Notes under the pieces: model-generated | Seen by the model: only the letters and a program-made list of their open reading frames with translations | Databases searched by the model: none | Told to the model about the DNA's origin: nothing | NCBI RefSeq assembly: GCF_018294505.1 | Contig: NC_057807.1 | Coordinates: 140,956,747-141,020,746 of the forward strand | Length of the DNA stretch: 64,000 nt | Direction of reading: 5' to 3' | DNA from: Triticum aestivum | Lineage: Eukaryota; Streptophyta; Magnoliopsida; Poales; Poaceae | Translations under genes and position numbers: made by a program | Shown here: in pieces, positions 45,882-57,473 of the stretch | Numbering within the stretch: the first letter of the stretch is position 1 | Layout of the letters: each line of letters begins with the position of its first letter

Positions 45882-48283
45882 TCACAACAAAATAAATTCC
45901 AACCATACTACAAAAGGCCTGTTGGCATAAATTTTACAGTCCTTCCAGATAAAAGCACCATCAGATGTATAGAAGCACAGATCATTTGACCTGAGTGCTA
46001 ATGTTTCAGGCTGTAGAATCTGATGGAGCAGCACGATCTCCACCTTTTTCCGCCATTGCTCTTGAACAACAAAGCGAATGTCTGATAGTCTGGTTTCAAA
46101 ACCATTCATATCTTGACGACATTTCTCAACCACTATTCTTGTTTCCGAAACAACGTCCATTAGGGATTGGACTTGTGTCTGGAGCACAGATATATCACTC
46201 TGTCTAGCAGGAAGATTTTGTTCAGTAGGCGATTTGGACGAGGTTACCTTGACAACCAACCCAGAATTACGCAGGAAGGTGCTTTTTGCACTGTTAGTGG
46301 AGAGATACTGACGCACTGCAGCAAGAGGTGACATTGTGCCTGTAGTAGCCTCGTCACCTTCAGGTGGTTGTGGCTGTTCAATCATTTGTTCCATAGCTTC
46401 CTGAAAGTTTGAACTTGTAGATTAGTGTACTAGATAAGTTACTAATGAGACAAAAACAAACAAAGTAGGCTAAACGTTTATACATAACTTATTTTGGTGA
46501 ACTACTGTAATACATTAGCATGTATTGTAGTGCCAACTACATAATAAAATCACTTTCGGAACATATGTCCATGTAGCATGCCTACTGTATTGTCTATTTC
46601 CTCACATTCGTTGACATCTAAGGATAAAGAGACATGGTTTAAAGTAGGATGAACATAGTATGACATCATTCATATCATGGGCAAACAGATATAAAACAAA
46701 CATGCTATTTTATCATTGTGTGCGCACGTGAACATAACAACTAGATTACAGATCAAGACCAAAAGAATATCCTTCATCTTTTTTAAACCATGTAAGGTGA
46801 AATGATACGTTAAGACAACTGTGTATAAAAGTGAATAGAGTAACTGACATTGGCTGTAAACCAAGTAGTTAAATGAACACATCATAGTACCAATCAGTTC
46901 AAGGCAGGAGGAGTAAGGACTTACAACAGCGGCTTGAACTGGTGTGCTCATGCCCTTCATCTTGCTGGTGTGGCAATCCTTGAAGATTTGCACTGCATTC
47001 AGTTCAGGTTCTTTTTGGTCCGCATGGGCTTTCCTTTGTATTTGGAAGAAGTCAATACAGATGCAATAATATGGCACACAAAAAAGAAGGAAGTAGCAGC
47101 TATTTACAAGAGCCTCGCAGTGTGCAATATAGCTACGAGATCCTATTGTCTGTTGGAATTTCACTTTAGAACGGTTGGTTTTATTCTTCAAACAGTTAGC
47201 CTAGAAGAAGATACACTTGTAAGGCACATACATAAATACAAGTTCAATATGTGGTCTGATCAAATACATATAGCCTACCTGATACTTTCGATCAGACCAG
47301 TGTTCAACAAGGGCTATCCAGTCTTCATTTGTAATATATTCCACTAGAGATGTTTGAGCGATTTCATTGTTAGCCTTGCCTTCAAAGTGAGATTTTCTAA
47401 GGTGGTACCGATACTATCACATAGCAGATTGAAAAACATGAGTGCATGCTTGTTTAGTTGCATCATCTTTCGGATCCAACTTGAACCTCATCTGTTGAAA
47501 AAAGAATGTGAGTCTTATTAGGAGGAAGCTAGAAAGTATGGGACAGAGCAAGACAATATTACTAATTGTGATGAATAACATTACTTACGGATAAATGGTC
47601 ACAGAAGGTGTTAAACTGAGTATTGTCTTTCTCATTCCTGTACTGGATCCACATTGGGAGGATACGTGCATGACACCTAACGGCAGCGGCTGCCTCTGAT
47701 ACTAACTTGGCTGACTCTATAGCATCACGTGGCCTTTTTAAACCTGCCTCAAAATGGATCTCCATTCTTCCTCCTTTAGATTTTGTTAATCTGTCAAGCA
47801 TTATCCCTCATGTCTGTTTCCGCTTGCGCCGTGGTGCTAGTTCAACAACGAATATGGAAAGTGTTAGTGTACATCAAACTGTGAGAGTACATATAAAGGA
47901 GCATGCAACTGCAACTTGACTCGGTCAGGTACCGTCTTGGTGTTGATGCTCATGAGGTTCATCTGATCTTGCCAAGTCCTGTTGTGTCAGCAGTGCTTCA
48001 GAAGTAGTGTTAGGTGTGAAGGCAGCTTGGGAACTGGCTGGTTCCGGAGCAAACAAACGAGTAACTGGTTGAGATGCTGGTACAGTTGAAGCGGATGCTG
48101 CAGCTGGTGGAGCAGGTGATACTGTGTTTGTAGATCTAGCCGGTGGACTTGGACCTTCTACTGCACTATAAGTACCAGTAGAATCTCGACGGCAGATCCT
48201 TTTCCTTTTCACCCGACGAGTAACAACACTCCCTACTATATCATTTTCCTTGCTCTTTTTTGACTTTGCCATGTCAAGCTGTA
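45882..48283 (-). pseudogene. CACTA accessory gene (Ptta/En-Spm transposase family), main exons
   Basis: Exons inferred from splice signals on the minus strand: 48283-47933, about 47840-47589, 47491-47279, about 47028-46925 and 46401-45882. The first is Lys/Arg-rich with a Pro/Ser/Ala linker (KRKRICRRDS). The second carries MLDRLTKSKGGRMEIHFEAG..., the third HLRKSHFEGKANNEI and ALVEHWSDRKYQ, and the fourth FKDCHTSKMKG. These blocks are characteristic of the plant transposase family Ptta/En/Spm (PF03004/PF03017-like), which binds CACTA ends. The last exon has a heptad-like segment (ISVLQTQVQSLMDVVSETR), probably for oligomerisation. It is broken by TGA at 47810-47808 (CGA-like position) and TGA-TAG near 47430. 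More 5' exons lie in the repeat array to the right. Confidence 0.7.
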
Positions 48284-51200
48284 CCCACAACACAAAAGAA
48301 TAAAATCACTCTTCATAACTCATTGATGCATGATATAGACAAGCAATACTTTGAGGATGGAATATGTAAGAAAAATAGGACGGCATGACATATTCACAGC
48401 TATGATGTGCAAACTAAGCAGAAGGATTTTCAAGAAAATAGAAGTAATGCAAGCTAGACACCATATGAAAGATGCAACCAATATTACTCTGCCAAGTTAA
48501 AAGTGTCTTGTCATAAGTGGCAATTCAAAAAATTAGAAGCAGTACAACGTAGAAATCAATGCAAGATGCAACCACTATCAAACTGCCATGTTAAAAGCGT
48601 CCAATCATGAGTGACTGATGCGGGATACACAACAGCAGTACTTTGATGTAAGAACATGGTATGATAGATAGATGCAGTGTATTCTAGACATAGAAAGCCA
48701 TGTCATATGCACATGTATAACATATAAACGCAGCAGGTGCAATTTAATCAAAATAGAAGAAATACAGGCTAGACAATATATGCAACATGAAACCAATTAT
48801 CACACTGTCAACTTAGAGCAAGCACCTGCGATGCTGGAGTACGGGAGATGAACTCATCATGTAGACTTGGGACTTCAACTTCATTAGCAGTAGTAGTAGT
48901 GGCAAATCTAAAGAGTCTCTGTTTGCGTCGGTGCGGAGGACCACCAACATCCCCTAACTTACTCTTTTCCTTCCTATTTTCTGATATTGCCTTATGAAGT
49001 CAAAAGCACAAGAAGATGAATAAAATTAGCTCTGCATAACTGGTTGATGCATGATACAGACAAACACTAATTTGATGTAAGGCAAGCGCACGATAGGAGG
49101 ATGGAATATATACAGAAAAAGACAACGTTTCATATTCACACGTACGATAGGAGGATGGAATATGTATGAAAAAACAGTAAGCGGAAGGCATTTCAACAAA
49201 ATTAGAAGAAATGAAAGCTAGGCACCATATGAACATGCAACCAATATCACTCTATCAGGTAAAAAGTGTCTCATCGTAAGTGCCATTTCAAGAAATTAGA
49301 AGCAGTACAAGCTAGAAGACAATGCAAGATGCAACCTACATCACAATCCCAAGTTAAATGTGTCTTATGGGTAAGTGATCGTTGCAGGTATAAGTTGTAA
49401 GCTACACAGATGCAATTCAACATAATCAGAAGCAATACAAACTAGACATCATACGGAAAGTGCAACCACATATAACAGTTCCAAGTAGGAGCAAGCACCT
49501 GTGATGGTGGAGTAGGGGAGATGTGCTCATGTACACGTATGTTCTAGAAACAGGAATATGTGTCATATTCACAGGCATTATGTGTAAAGTAAGCAGATGC
49601 AATTCAAGTTAGAAGCAATACAAGGTAGACATCATACGCAACATGCAACCACATATAATAGTGCCAAGTTAGAGCAAGCACCTGTGATGGTGGAGTAGGG
49701 AAGATGTGCTCATCATCTACACAGCTATGTTGACTGTCCAGCCTTGTGTTGTCTTGCGAATCTTGTTGGGAGGATGGCGGAGTAGAATCTGTAGAGACCC
49801 CCTGTTTGAGTTGCTCTGAAGGACCATCATCATCCACTGTCGGACTAATTTCCTTCAGCTGTAATGGTTTTGCATTGTGAAGTCAAACCGATAAGAAAAA
49901 GGAATAAAATTCACTCTTCAGAACTCATTCATGCATGATACTGACGAACACTACTCGGATGAAAGGAAAACACATGATGCGAGGATGGAATATGTATGAA
50001 AAACAGGATGGCGTGACATATTCACACCTATGATGTGGTAACTAAGCAGAAGGCATTTCAACAAATTAGAAGCACTGCAAGCTAGACACCATATGAAAGA
50101 TGCAACCAATATCACTCTGCCAAGTTCAAACTGTATGGCGTTTCAACAAATTAGAAGCAGTACATGCTAGAAATCATATGCAAGACACAACCAATATCAC
50201 AGTGGCGACTTAAAGGTGCCTTATCATAAGTGACTGATGAGGGATATGCAAGAATAGTAGTCTGATGTAGAAACAGGAACACATGTCATATTCACAGGCA
50301 TTATGTGTAAAGTAAGGAGATGCAATTCAACAAAGTTAGAAGCAATACAAGCTAGACATCATACGCAACATGCAACCACATATAATAGTGCCAAGTTAGA
50401 GCAAGCACCTGTGATGGTGGAGTAGGGGAGATGTGCTCATGATCTACACAGCTACATTGACTGTCTAGCCTTGCTTGTCTTGCGAATCTTGTTGGGAGAA
50501 TGGCGGAGTAGAATCTGTAGAGAACCTCCATTTCAGTTGCTCGGAAGGACCACCATCATCCAATGCCTTGCCAATTTCCTTCAGCTTTATTGATTTTGCA
50601 TTGTGAGGTCATATCGACAAGAAAAAGGAATATCATTCGCTCTTCGGAACTCATTCATGCATGATACTGACGAACACTACTGTGATGAAAGGCAAAGTCA
50701 TGATACGAGGATGGAATATGTACTAAAAAATGGACGGCTTGACATATTCACACCTATGATGTGGTAACTAAGCAGAAGGCACTTCAACAAATTAGAAACA
50801 CTACAAGACACCATATGGAAGGCGCAATCAATATCACTCTGCCAAGTTAAAACTGTCTTGTCATAGGTGGCGTTCATCAAACTAGAAGCAATACATGCTA
50901 GAAATCATATTCAAGACGCAAACCAATATCACACTGCCAACTTAAAGGTTTCCCATCATAAGTGACTGATGCAGGATACACAAGAAGAGTAGTTCCATGT
51001 AAGAACATGGTGTGATAGACAGATATAGTATGTACCAAAAACAGGAAAGCATGTCATATTTACATGTATCATGTGTAAGCTAAGCAGATGCAGTTTACAC
51101 TAATTAGGAGCAATACGAGCTAGACACCATATGCAACATGGAACCAGATATCACACTGCCAAGTTAGAGCAAGCACCTTGGATGGTGGAGTAGGGTAGCG

Positions 51201-52527
51201 GAGACATGGACCTTGTAATGCACTATCAGTACAAGGAGAATCGGTACAGATGCTCTGTTTGCGTTGCTGCAGAGGACCACCATCATTGCCTTGCTTACTC
51301 TTTTCCTTCCTCTTTCTTGATTTTGCCTTGTCATGTCAAACCCACAAGAAAACGGAATAAAATTTGCTCTTCAGAACTCATTGATGCATGATACTGACGA
51401 ACACTACTTTCATGTAAGGCAGCCGCATGATAGGAGGATGGAATATGTATGAAAAACAGGACGGCGTGACATATTGACATGTATGATGTATAAAGTGTAA
51501 ACTAAGCACAAGGTGCTTGAACTTGTTAGAATCGATGCAAGCTAGAAACCATATGAAAGATGAAACCAATATCACTCTGCCAAATTAAAAGGGTGCCCTA
51601 ACAAATGTATTTGACCAAATTAGAAGCAATACATGGCAACAGGCTAGAAATAATATGCAATATGCAACGAATAAAGGTGACTCATCGTAAGTGATTGATG
51701 CAGGATACAAAAGAGAGGTAGTTTCATGTAAGAACAAGGTTAACACATAGATGTAGTGTGTACCAAAAATAGGAAGGCATGTCATATTCACAGGTATAGT
51801 GTGTAAACTAAGCAGATGCAATTTACTCTAATTAGAAGCATTACAAGCTAGACACCATATGCAACATGCAACCACATACCACACTGCGAAGTTAGAGCAA
51901 GCACCTGTGATGGTGGTGTAGGGGAAGTGCGGTCTTCAGGTACAGAGCTACGTTCAATATCTTCATTTAGGCTTGCTGTTTCTTGAGAATCATGTGGAGA
52001 GGATGAAATTGCATTCTTTATAAGAGTATTGCGTCTCATATTAACCCACGCGTGTGACTGTCTCATCATAAGTGATAGATACAGGATACACAAGAATAGT
52101 AGTTTGATGTAAGAACATGGTGTGATAGGCAGATGTAGTATGTACCAAAAACAGGAAGCCGTGTCATATTCACATGTATAATGCGTAAGCTAAGGAGATG
52201 CAATTTAACAAATTAGGAGCATTGATGAGGGATACACAAGAAAAGTAGTTTGATGTAAGAACATGGTTAATAGAAAGACGTAGTATGTACCAAAAACAGG
52301 AAGGCATGTCATATTCACAGGTATAATTGTTAACTAAGCAGATGCAATTTACCCTAATTAGAAGCATTACAAGGTAGACACCATATGCAACATGCAACCA
52401 CATATCACACTGCTAAGTAAGAGCAAGCACCTGCGATGGTGGTGTGGGGGAATTGCGGTGATCAACTAGAGAGCTACGTTGACTATCTTCATTTAGCCTT
52501 GCTTTTTCTTGAGAATCATGTGGGGAG
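48284..52527 (-). repeat. Degenerate tandem array of exon/intron modules in the CACTA gene
   Basis: Units of roughly 0.5-0.75 kb each contain an intron-like AT-rich part (motifs TTCAACAAATTAGAAGC, CATATGCAACATGCAACCA) and a short exon. On the minus strand the exon ends PTPPSQ with a splice donor CAG|GTGCTTGCTC. Last exon bases are at 48826, 49499 (short unit), 49682, 50409, 51177, 51905 and 52431, with one more beyond element C at 61968. Several exons open with a KEKSK-G-DGGP-like block (48960, 51310), and two with SSSPHDSQE. Some units have frameshifts. Confidence 0.75.
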
Positions 52528-52999
52528 TGAGGGAGTCCTGGATTAGGGGGTATACGGATAGCCGGACTATATACTCTGGCCGGACTGTTGGACCGTGAAG
52601 ATACAAGACTCAAGACTTCGTCCCGTGTCCGGATGAGACTCTCCTTTGCGTGGAAGACAAGCTTGGCGATTCAGATATTATATTTCCTTCTTTGTAACCG
52701 ACTCCATGTAAACCCTAGCCCTCTCCGGTGTCTATATAAACCGGAGGGTTTAGTCCTTAGAGACAGAATCATAATCATCATAGGCTAGCTTCTAGGGTTT
52801 AGCCTCTACGATCTCGTGGTAGATCAACTCTTGTAATACCCATATCATCAATATCAATCAAGCAGGAAGTAGGGTTTTACCTCCATCGAGAGGGCCCGAA
52901 CCTGGGTAAAACATCGTGTCCCTTGCGTCCTGTTACCATTAGCCTTAGACGCACAGATCGGGACCCCCTACCCGAGATCCGCCGGTTTTGACCCCGACA
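52528..52999 (+). repeat. 5' LTR of element C
   Basis: Runs TGAGGGAGTCCTGGATTAGG to TTGACCCCGACA. TATATAAA box at 52733-52740, with the GGTTTAGTCCTTAG region downstream. Confidence 0.92.
52733..52740 (+). promoter_or_regulatory. TATA box in the 5' LTR of element C
   Basis: TATATAAA. The 3' LTR has lost it: the same place reads TGTCTATCAACC (61411-61422). Element H keeps TATATAAA. Confidence 0.6.
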
Positions 53000-53000
53000 T

Positions 53001-53018
53001 TGGTGCTTTCACTGAGAG
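53001..53018 (+). other. Primer-binding site of element C
   Basis: TGGTGCTTTCACTGAGAG one base after the LTR. It is nearly identical to the site of element H. Confidence 0.6.
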
Positions 53019-53046
53019 TTCCTCTGTGTCGTCGCTGTGAGGCTCG

Positions 53047-54421
53047 ATGGCTCCTTTAATCGTCAGCAAAAAACATGGTCCAGGGCGAGACCTTTCTCCC
53101 CGGACAGATTTTTTTGTTCGGCGGCTTCGCACTGCGGGCCAATTCGCCTGGCCATCTGGAGCAGATCGACAGCTATGGCCCCAGCCAGCAGGTCAGGTTC
53201 GGAAACCTGAACTACACGGCCGATATCCGCGGAGACTTGATCTTCAACGGATTCGGGCCTGCGGCAGCAGCGCTGGACAGTCACGATGAGCACGGCTTAG
53301 ACCTGCTATCGGAAAATGCTCGGGATATCGCCCCTGCAGGAACCCCGGACCTAAATCCAGGGCAGATTGCGTCGCCCAAGGACGGGTGGATGGACCCCAC
53401 CCCGGAGGCCGCACACTCGTCGGCGGTAGAGCCGCACACAGACTTCACCCCCAACGAAGCCTGTGACACCGGACCCCCGGACTCGTATCCGGTTATAGGT
53501 TCCAGTCCACGCGCCTCCGAGCCCGCCGAATCTGGTTGGGCTCCGGTAATGGAGTTCACCGCTGCGGATATCTTCCAGCACTCGCCCTTTGGCGACATGC
53601 TGAACTCTTTAAAGTCCCTCTCTTTGTCAGGAGACTCTCGGCTGAACTATGTCCGGCTCGAGTGTGAATCAGGCGACGAAGGAATTCGTTGCCCACCCAC
53701 CACCCACTTCATTGCCACGGCCGATGATTTAACCGACGTGCTTGACTTCGACTTCGAAGACATCGACGGTATGGACGACGATGCAGGAGAAGAACAGGAA
53801 CCACCGCCCACGGGGCGGTGGACAACCACCTCCTCATATGATATATATATGGTGGACACTCCGAAGGAAACCAATGGCGATGAGGCAATGGAGGATAACC
53901 CCTCAGGGAAGAGAGCAAAGCATGGGCGTCGTCGGTGCCGCTCCAAGCCCCGCCACAACAATATTGGCACAGGAGACAAAAACAATCCGGATGGTGCCGA
54001 AGATGAATACAACCCCGATCAGCCTGCCTTCGAGAAGGCTGAGCAGGCAGACGGGCAGGTCAGCACAGAAGAACAGGCGACGGACGGATATCCGGAGAAG
54101 GACAACTACATGCCCCCCTCCGAAGACGAGATTAGCCTCGGCGACGACGAGTTCGGCGTGCCTGAGGACCGTGTGGAGCAGGGGCGCTTCAAGCGCCGGC
54201 TTATGGCCACTGCGAGGAGCCTGAAAAAGAAGCAGCAACAGCTCCAAGCTGATCAAGACTTGCTCACAGACAGATGGACAGAAGTCTTGACAGCTGAGGA
54301 ATACGGACTCGAACGCCACACGGCTGACCGGCCACCTCGTGGCCGGGATAAAACGGCATATCAACCCGAATACCAGCCCGCACCCCCACGCCAATACACT
54401 ACGGCCCGGGGCAATAGGTAG
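53047..54421 (+). pseudogene. Gag N-terminal region of element C
   Basis: The ancestral ATG at 53047 is followed by a frame change near 53070. The frame is then open from 53075 (MVQGETFLPGQIFLFGG) to the TAG at 54419. Motifs match element H: VMEFTAADIFQHSPFGD, MDDDAGEEQE, SSYDIYMVD, NYMPPSEDE, and a Lys/Gln-rich helical stretch (RSLKKKQQQLQADQD). Acidic and basic low-complexity segments alternate, consistent with a gag N-terminal extension. No enzyme motif. Confidence 0.7.
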
Positions 54422-55544
54422 GACCTGCAAGATATACAGGAAAATAAGGCAGGACAACCAAGATCGATCTACAGATTGCGGGGCACGCCCCAACACATGA
54501 TGATGATCGTCACGCCGGATACACTATGAACAAGTCCAGCCGGGCCGAATACATCCACCCAGACTCATTCGAACTGCGTAGCCACATAGCCCGGCATAGA
54601 GGCGCCGCACACCCCCTCTGCTTCACTAACGAAGTGATGGATCATGAATTCCCAGAAGGGTTTAAAGCCGTAAACATCGAATCATAGGATGGCACAACAG
54701 ACCCCACAGTATGGATCGAAGATTTCCTTCTCCACATTCACATGGCCCGCGGAGACGATCTACACGCCATCAAGTATGTCCCCCTTAAACTCAAAGGAAT
54801 GGCCCGTCATTAGCTAAACACCCTGCTGGCAAATTCCATTGGCAGTTGGGAAAACCTGGAGGACGCGTTCCTCGACAACTTCCAGGGCACATATGTGCGA
54901 CCACCGGATGCCGATGACCTGAGCCACATTACCCAACAGCCAGGAGAGTCAGCCAGGAAATTCTGGACTCAGTTCCTAACCGAAAAGAAACAAATAGTCG
55001 ACTGTCCGGATGCTGAAGCCCTGGCGGCCTTTAAGCATAATGTCCGTGACGAGTGGCTCGCCCGACACCTCGGCCAGGAAAAACCAAAGTCCATGGCGGC
55101 CCTCACGACACTCGTGACCCATTTTTGCGCGGGTGAGGACAGCTGGCTGGCCCGCAGTAGCACCACACCTATAAATTCCGGCACCTCAGATGTCTGCGAT
55201 AATAACGGCAAGCCACGGCGCAACAGACATAAGCGACGGAACAACAGCGACAACACTAAAGACACGGCAGTCAACACCGGATTCAGTGGCTCCAAATCCT
55301 GTCAGCGGAAAAAGCCGTTCAAAAGAAACAATCAGGGACCATCCAGTCTGGACCGCATACTTGAATGATCGTGCCAAATTCATGGCACCCTGGATAAGCT
55401 AGCAAACCACACTAACAGAGACTGCTGGGTGTTCAAACAGACCGGTAAAATAAACACCGAAAATGAGGACAAGGGACTGCACGGTGACGATGACGAGGAG
55501 CCCGGCGTCTGAACACAGGAGGACAGAAGAAATTTCCTCCCCAG
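54422..55544 (+). pseudogene. Gag core and knuckle of element C
   Basis: The Retrotrans_gag-like core is recognisable but has frameshifts and TAG stops near 54686 and 54812. The open part 54895-55368 contains ESARKFWTQFLTEKKQIVDC and ARHLGQEKPKSM, with a CxxH...H....C knuckle-like motif (CQIHG to NRDCW) at about 55372-55430 after a TGA. A frameshift near 55510 precedes the protease segment. The particle protein would be non-functional. Confidence 0.7.
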
Positions 55545-56276
55545 GTGAAAACGGTCAACATGATCTACGCCACCCATATTCCCAAACGGGAACGGAAGCG
55601 AGCACTACGGGATGTCTATGAGATGGAGCCAGTCGCCCCAAAATTCAACCCATGGTCAGCCTATCCGATCACCTTCGATCGTAGGGATCACCCTACCAGC
55701 ATCTGTCATGGCGGTTCAGTCGCATTGGTCCTAGACCCAATCATCGACGGATTCCACCTCACGCGAGTCCTTATGGATGGTGGCAGCAGCCTGAACCTGG
55801 TTTATCAGGACACAGTGCGCAAAATGGGCATCGACCCTTCAAGTATCAAGCCCACCAAAACCACCTTCAAAGGTGTAATTCCAGGAGTAGAGGCCCGTTG
55901 CACAGGCTCCATAACACTGGAAGGGGTCTTCGGATCTCCGGATAACTTCCGAAGCGAGGAGTTAATCTTCGATATCGTCCCTTTCCACAGTGGTTATCAC
56001 GCACTACTTGGACGAACCGCATTCACTCGATTCAATGCGGTACTGCACTATGCATACCTCAAGCTCAAGATGCCAGGACCACGCGGGGTCATAATAGTCA
56101 ACGGAAACATGGACCGCTCTCTCCGTACAGAAGAGCATACTGCAGCCCTAGCGGCGGAAGTACAATGCGGCCTTCTCCGGCAAACCACCAATCCGGCGAC
56201 TACAACCCCGAACACCGTCAAGCGAGTCCGGAGTACCCCGCAACAAGATCGCCAGGCGCGCCAAGAGCGCGACTAG
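55545..56276 (+). pseudogene. Protease of element C
   Basis: An open segment begins in the gag-protease linker (MIYATHIPKRERKRALRDVY) and carries the aspartic protease: VLMDGGSSLNLVY near 55770, FDIVPFHSGYHALLGRTAF, and LKMPGPRGVIIVNG. It ends at TAG 56274-56276 without passing into reverse transcriptase. The catalytic domain itself looks intact, but its upstream fusion to gag is broken. Confidence 0.75.
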
Positions 56277-57473
56277 CAGTCCGGCCTCCGCTCTAGCACC
56301 ATCAAGGCAGCATTCGTGCCGCGCGTACACAATTACGCACTAAAAATACCATGGGCATAGGCGGAGGCACAACAAGGGACTCAGTCAAACAGTGCGTCTC
56401 AGCCGCAACATACTTTAATAACCCCACTTTTTACCTTTCAGGATACTGCTTTCGGGCAGCCTCTTTAGAAGAGCCGGATTGTCGGACTTGCACAGAGAAA
56501 AAACCAAGGAGGCAAAAGGCTTTGCACACAAAGAAAATACCCAGGTGGAATCTGTTCACGATCGTTATACGTGTTTTTTATACCTACATGCAGCCCGCCC
56601 TTGGATGGGACATGTCAAATAGTCCTATTTACTTCTGCTTAACGCATTGTAAACATACACTTAGACGTATTATTTATCAATGGGAGATAATATACAGCGT
56701 CAGCTTATTATTCCTATTTGCACATTTTTTCTATAAATGTTTATTTAATATTGCATCGGTACACCTTGGTACGTTTAGTTTGCCAGGGGCTCCTTATGGC
56801 GCCCCATAACACGGCAAGACAAGTCTGGACACTTTCAACAGTGCGGCACCCCGAACTTATAGCACTATATGCATCAGCTCCGAATCATGTCTTGGGTCAA
56901 TAGTTGGGTTTGCCCGGCTCCCTTGTTTTGGTACCGTACGTTCCGTTATATCGGCTAAGGTAGCGCAGGGAGAACTACTGCGATCGTGTCCCGGTTCTTC
57001 CGCACGAGCACCTCAGTAGAGAAAGCCGAAAACTGATCGGCATGATGCGGCGAGAGCTGGTCGCTGTTCGAGAGGTCTTAAAATCCTTAAAGATTTTTTC
57101 CGCTTTAGGCGAGGAATCGGCTTCATCCAATTTAGGCGTATATAGTGCCCCAATTCGGCTTTCCGAATTCCAGGGGATTTGCCGAAATTTAAAATTGTAG
57201 ACTTTTATGGCTAAGTGAAAATTATAAAGCCGGATAGTCCGATTGCCTTGTTCGCTACGCCAAACACCTCCTTCAGGGACCAAAAATTTGGATAAAGAGT
57301 GTCTGGGTTTTTCCAGGAACACCCCGGTACTAGTTATGTGGGGGCGGAAGCCGACGACTGGCCTACTTTCAGAATTTTATAAACAGCCGCACAGAAGGTA
57401 ATATTTTAAATCAAAAAGCGCTATATAGCGCAAGTAACTTCATCTTTATATTACAATAACGATAGAAGTACAT
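56277..57473. other. Non-coding zone of element C replacing pol
   Basis: 1.2 kb between the protease stop and the end of the opposite-strand ORF. It aligns with 22656-23960 of element H in the same relative place (shared TCAATAGTTGGGTTTGCCCG phrase at about 56898). No RT, RNase H or integrase motif in any frame I read. Confidence 0.7.

Noticed and set aside
48284..52527. CRISPR-like or satellite array
   Set aside because: Units are long, unequal and degenerate, with splice donors and coding blocks matching one CACTA gene; the context is a plant genome.
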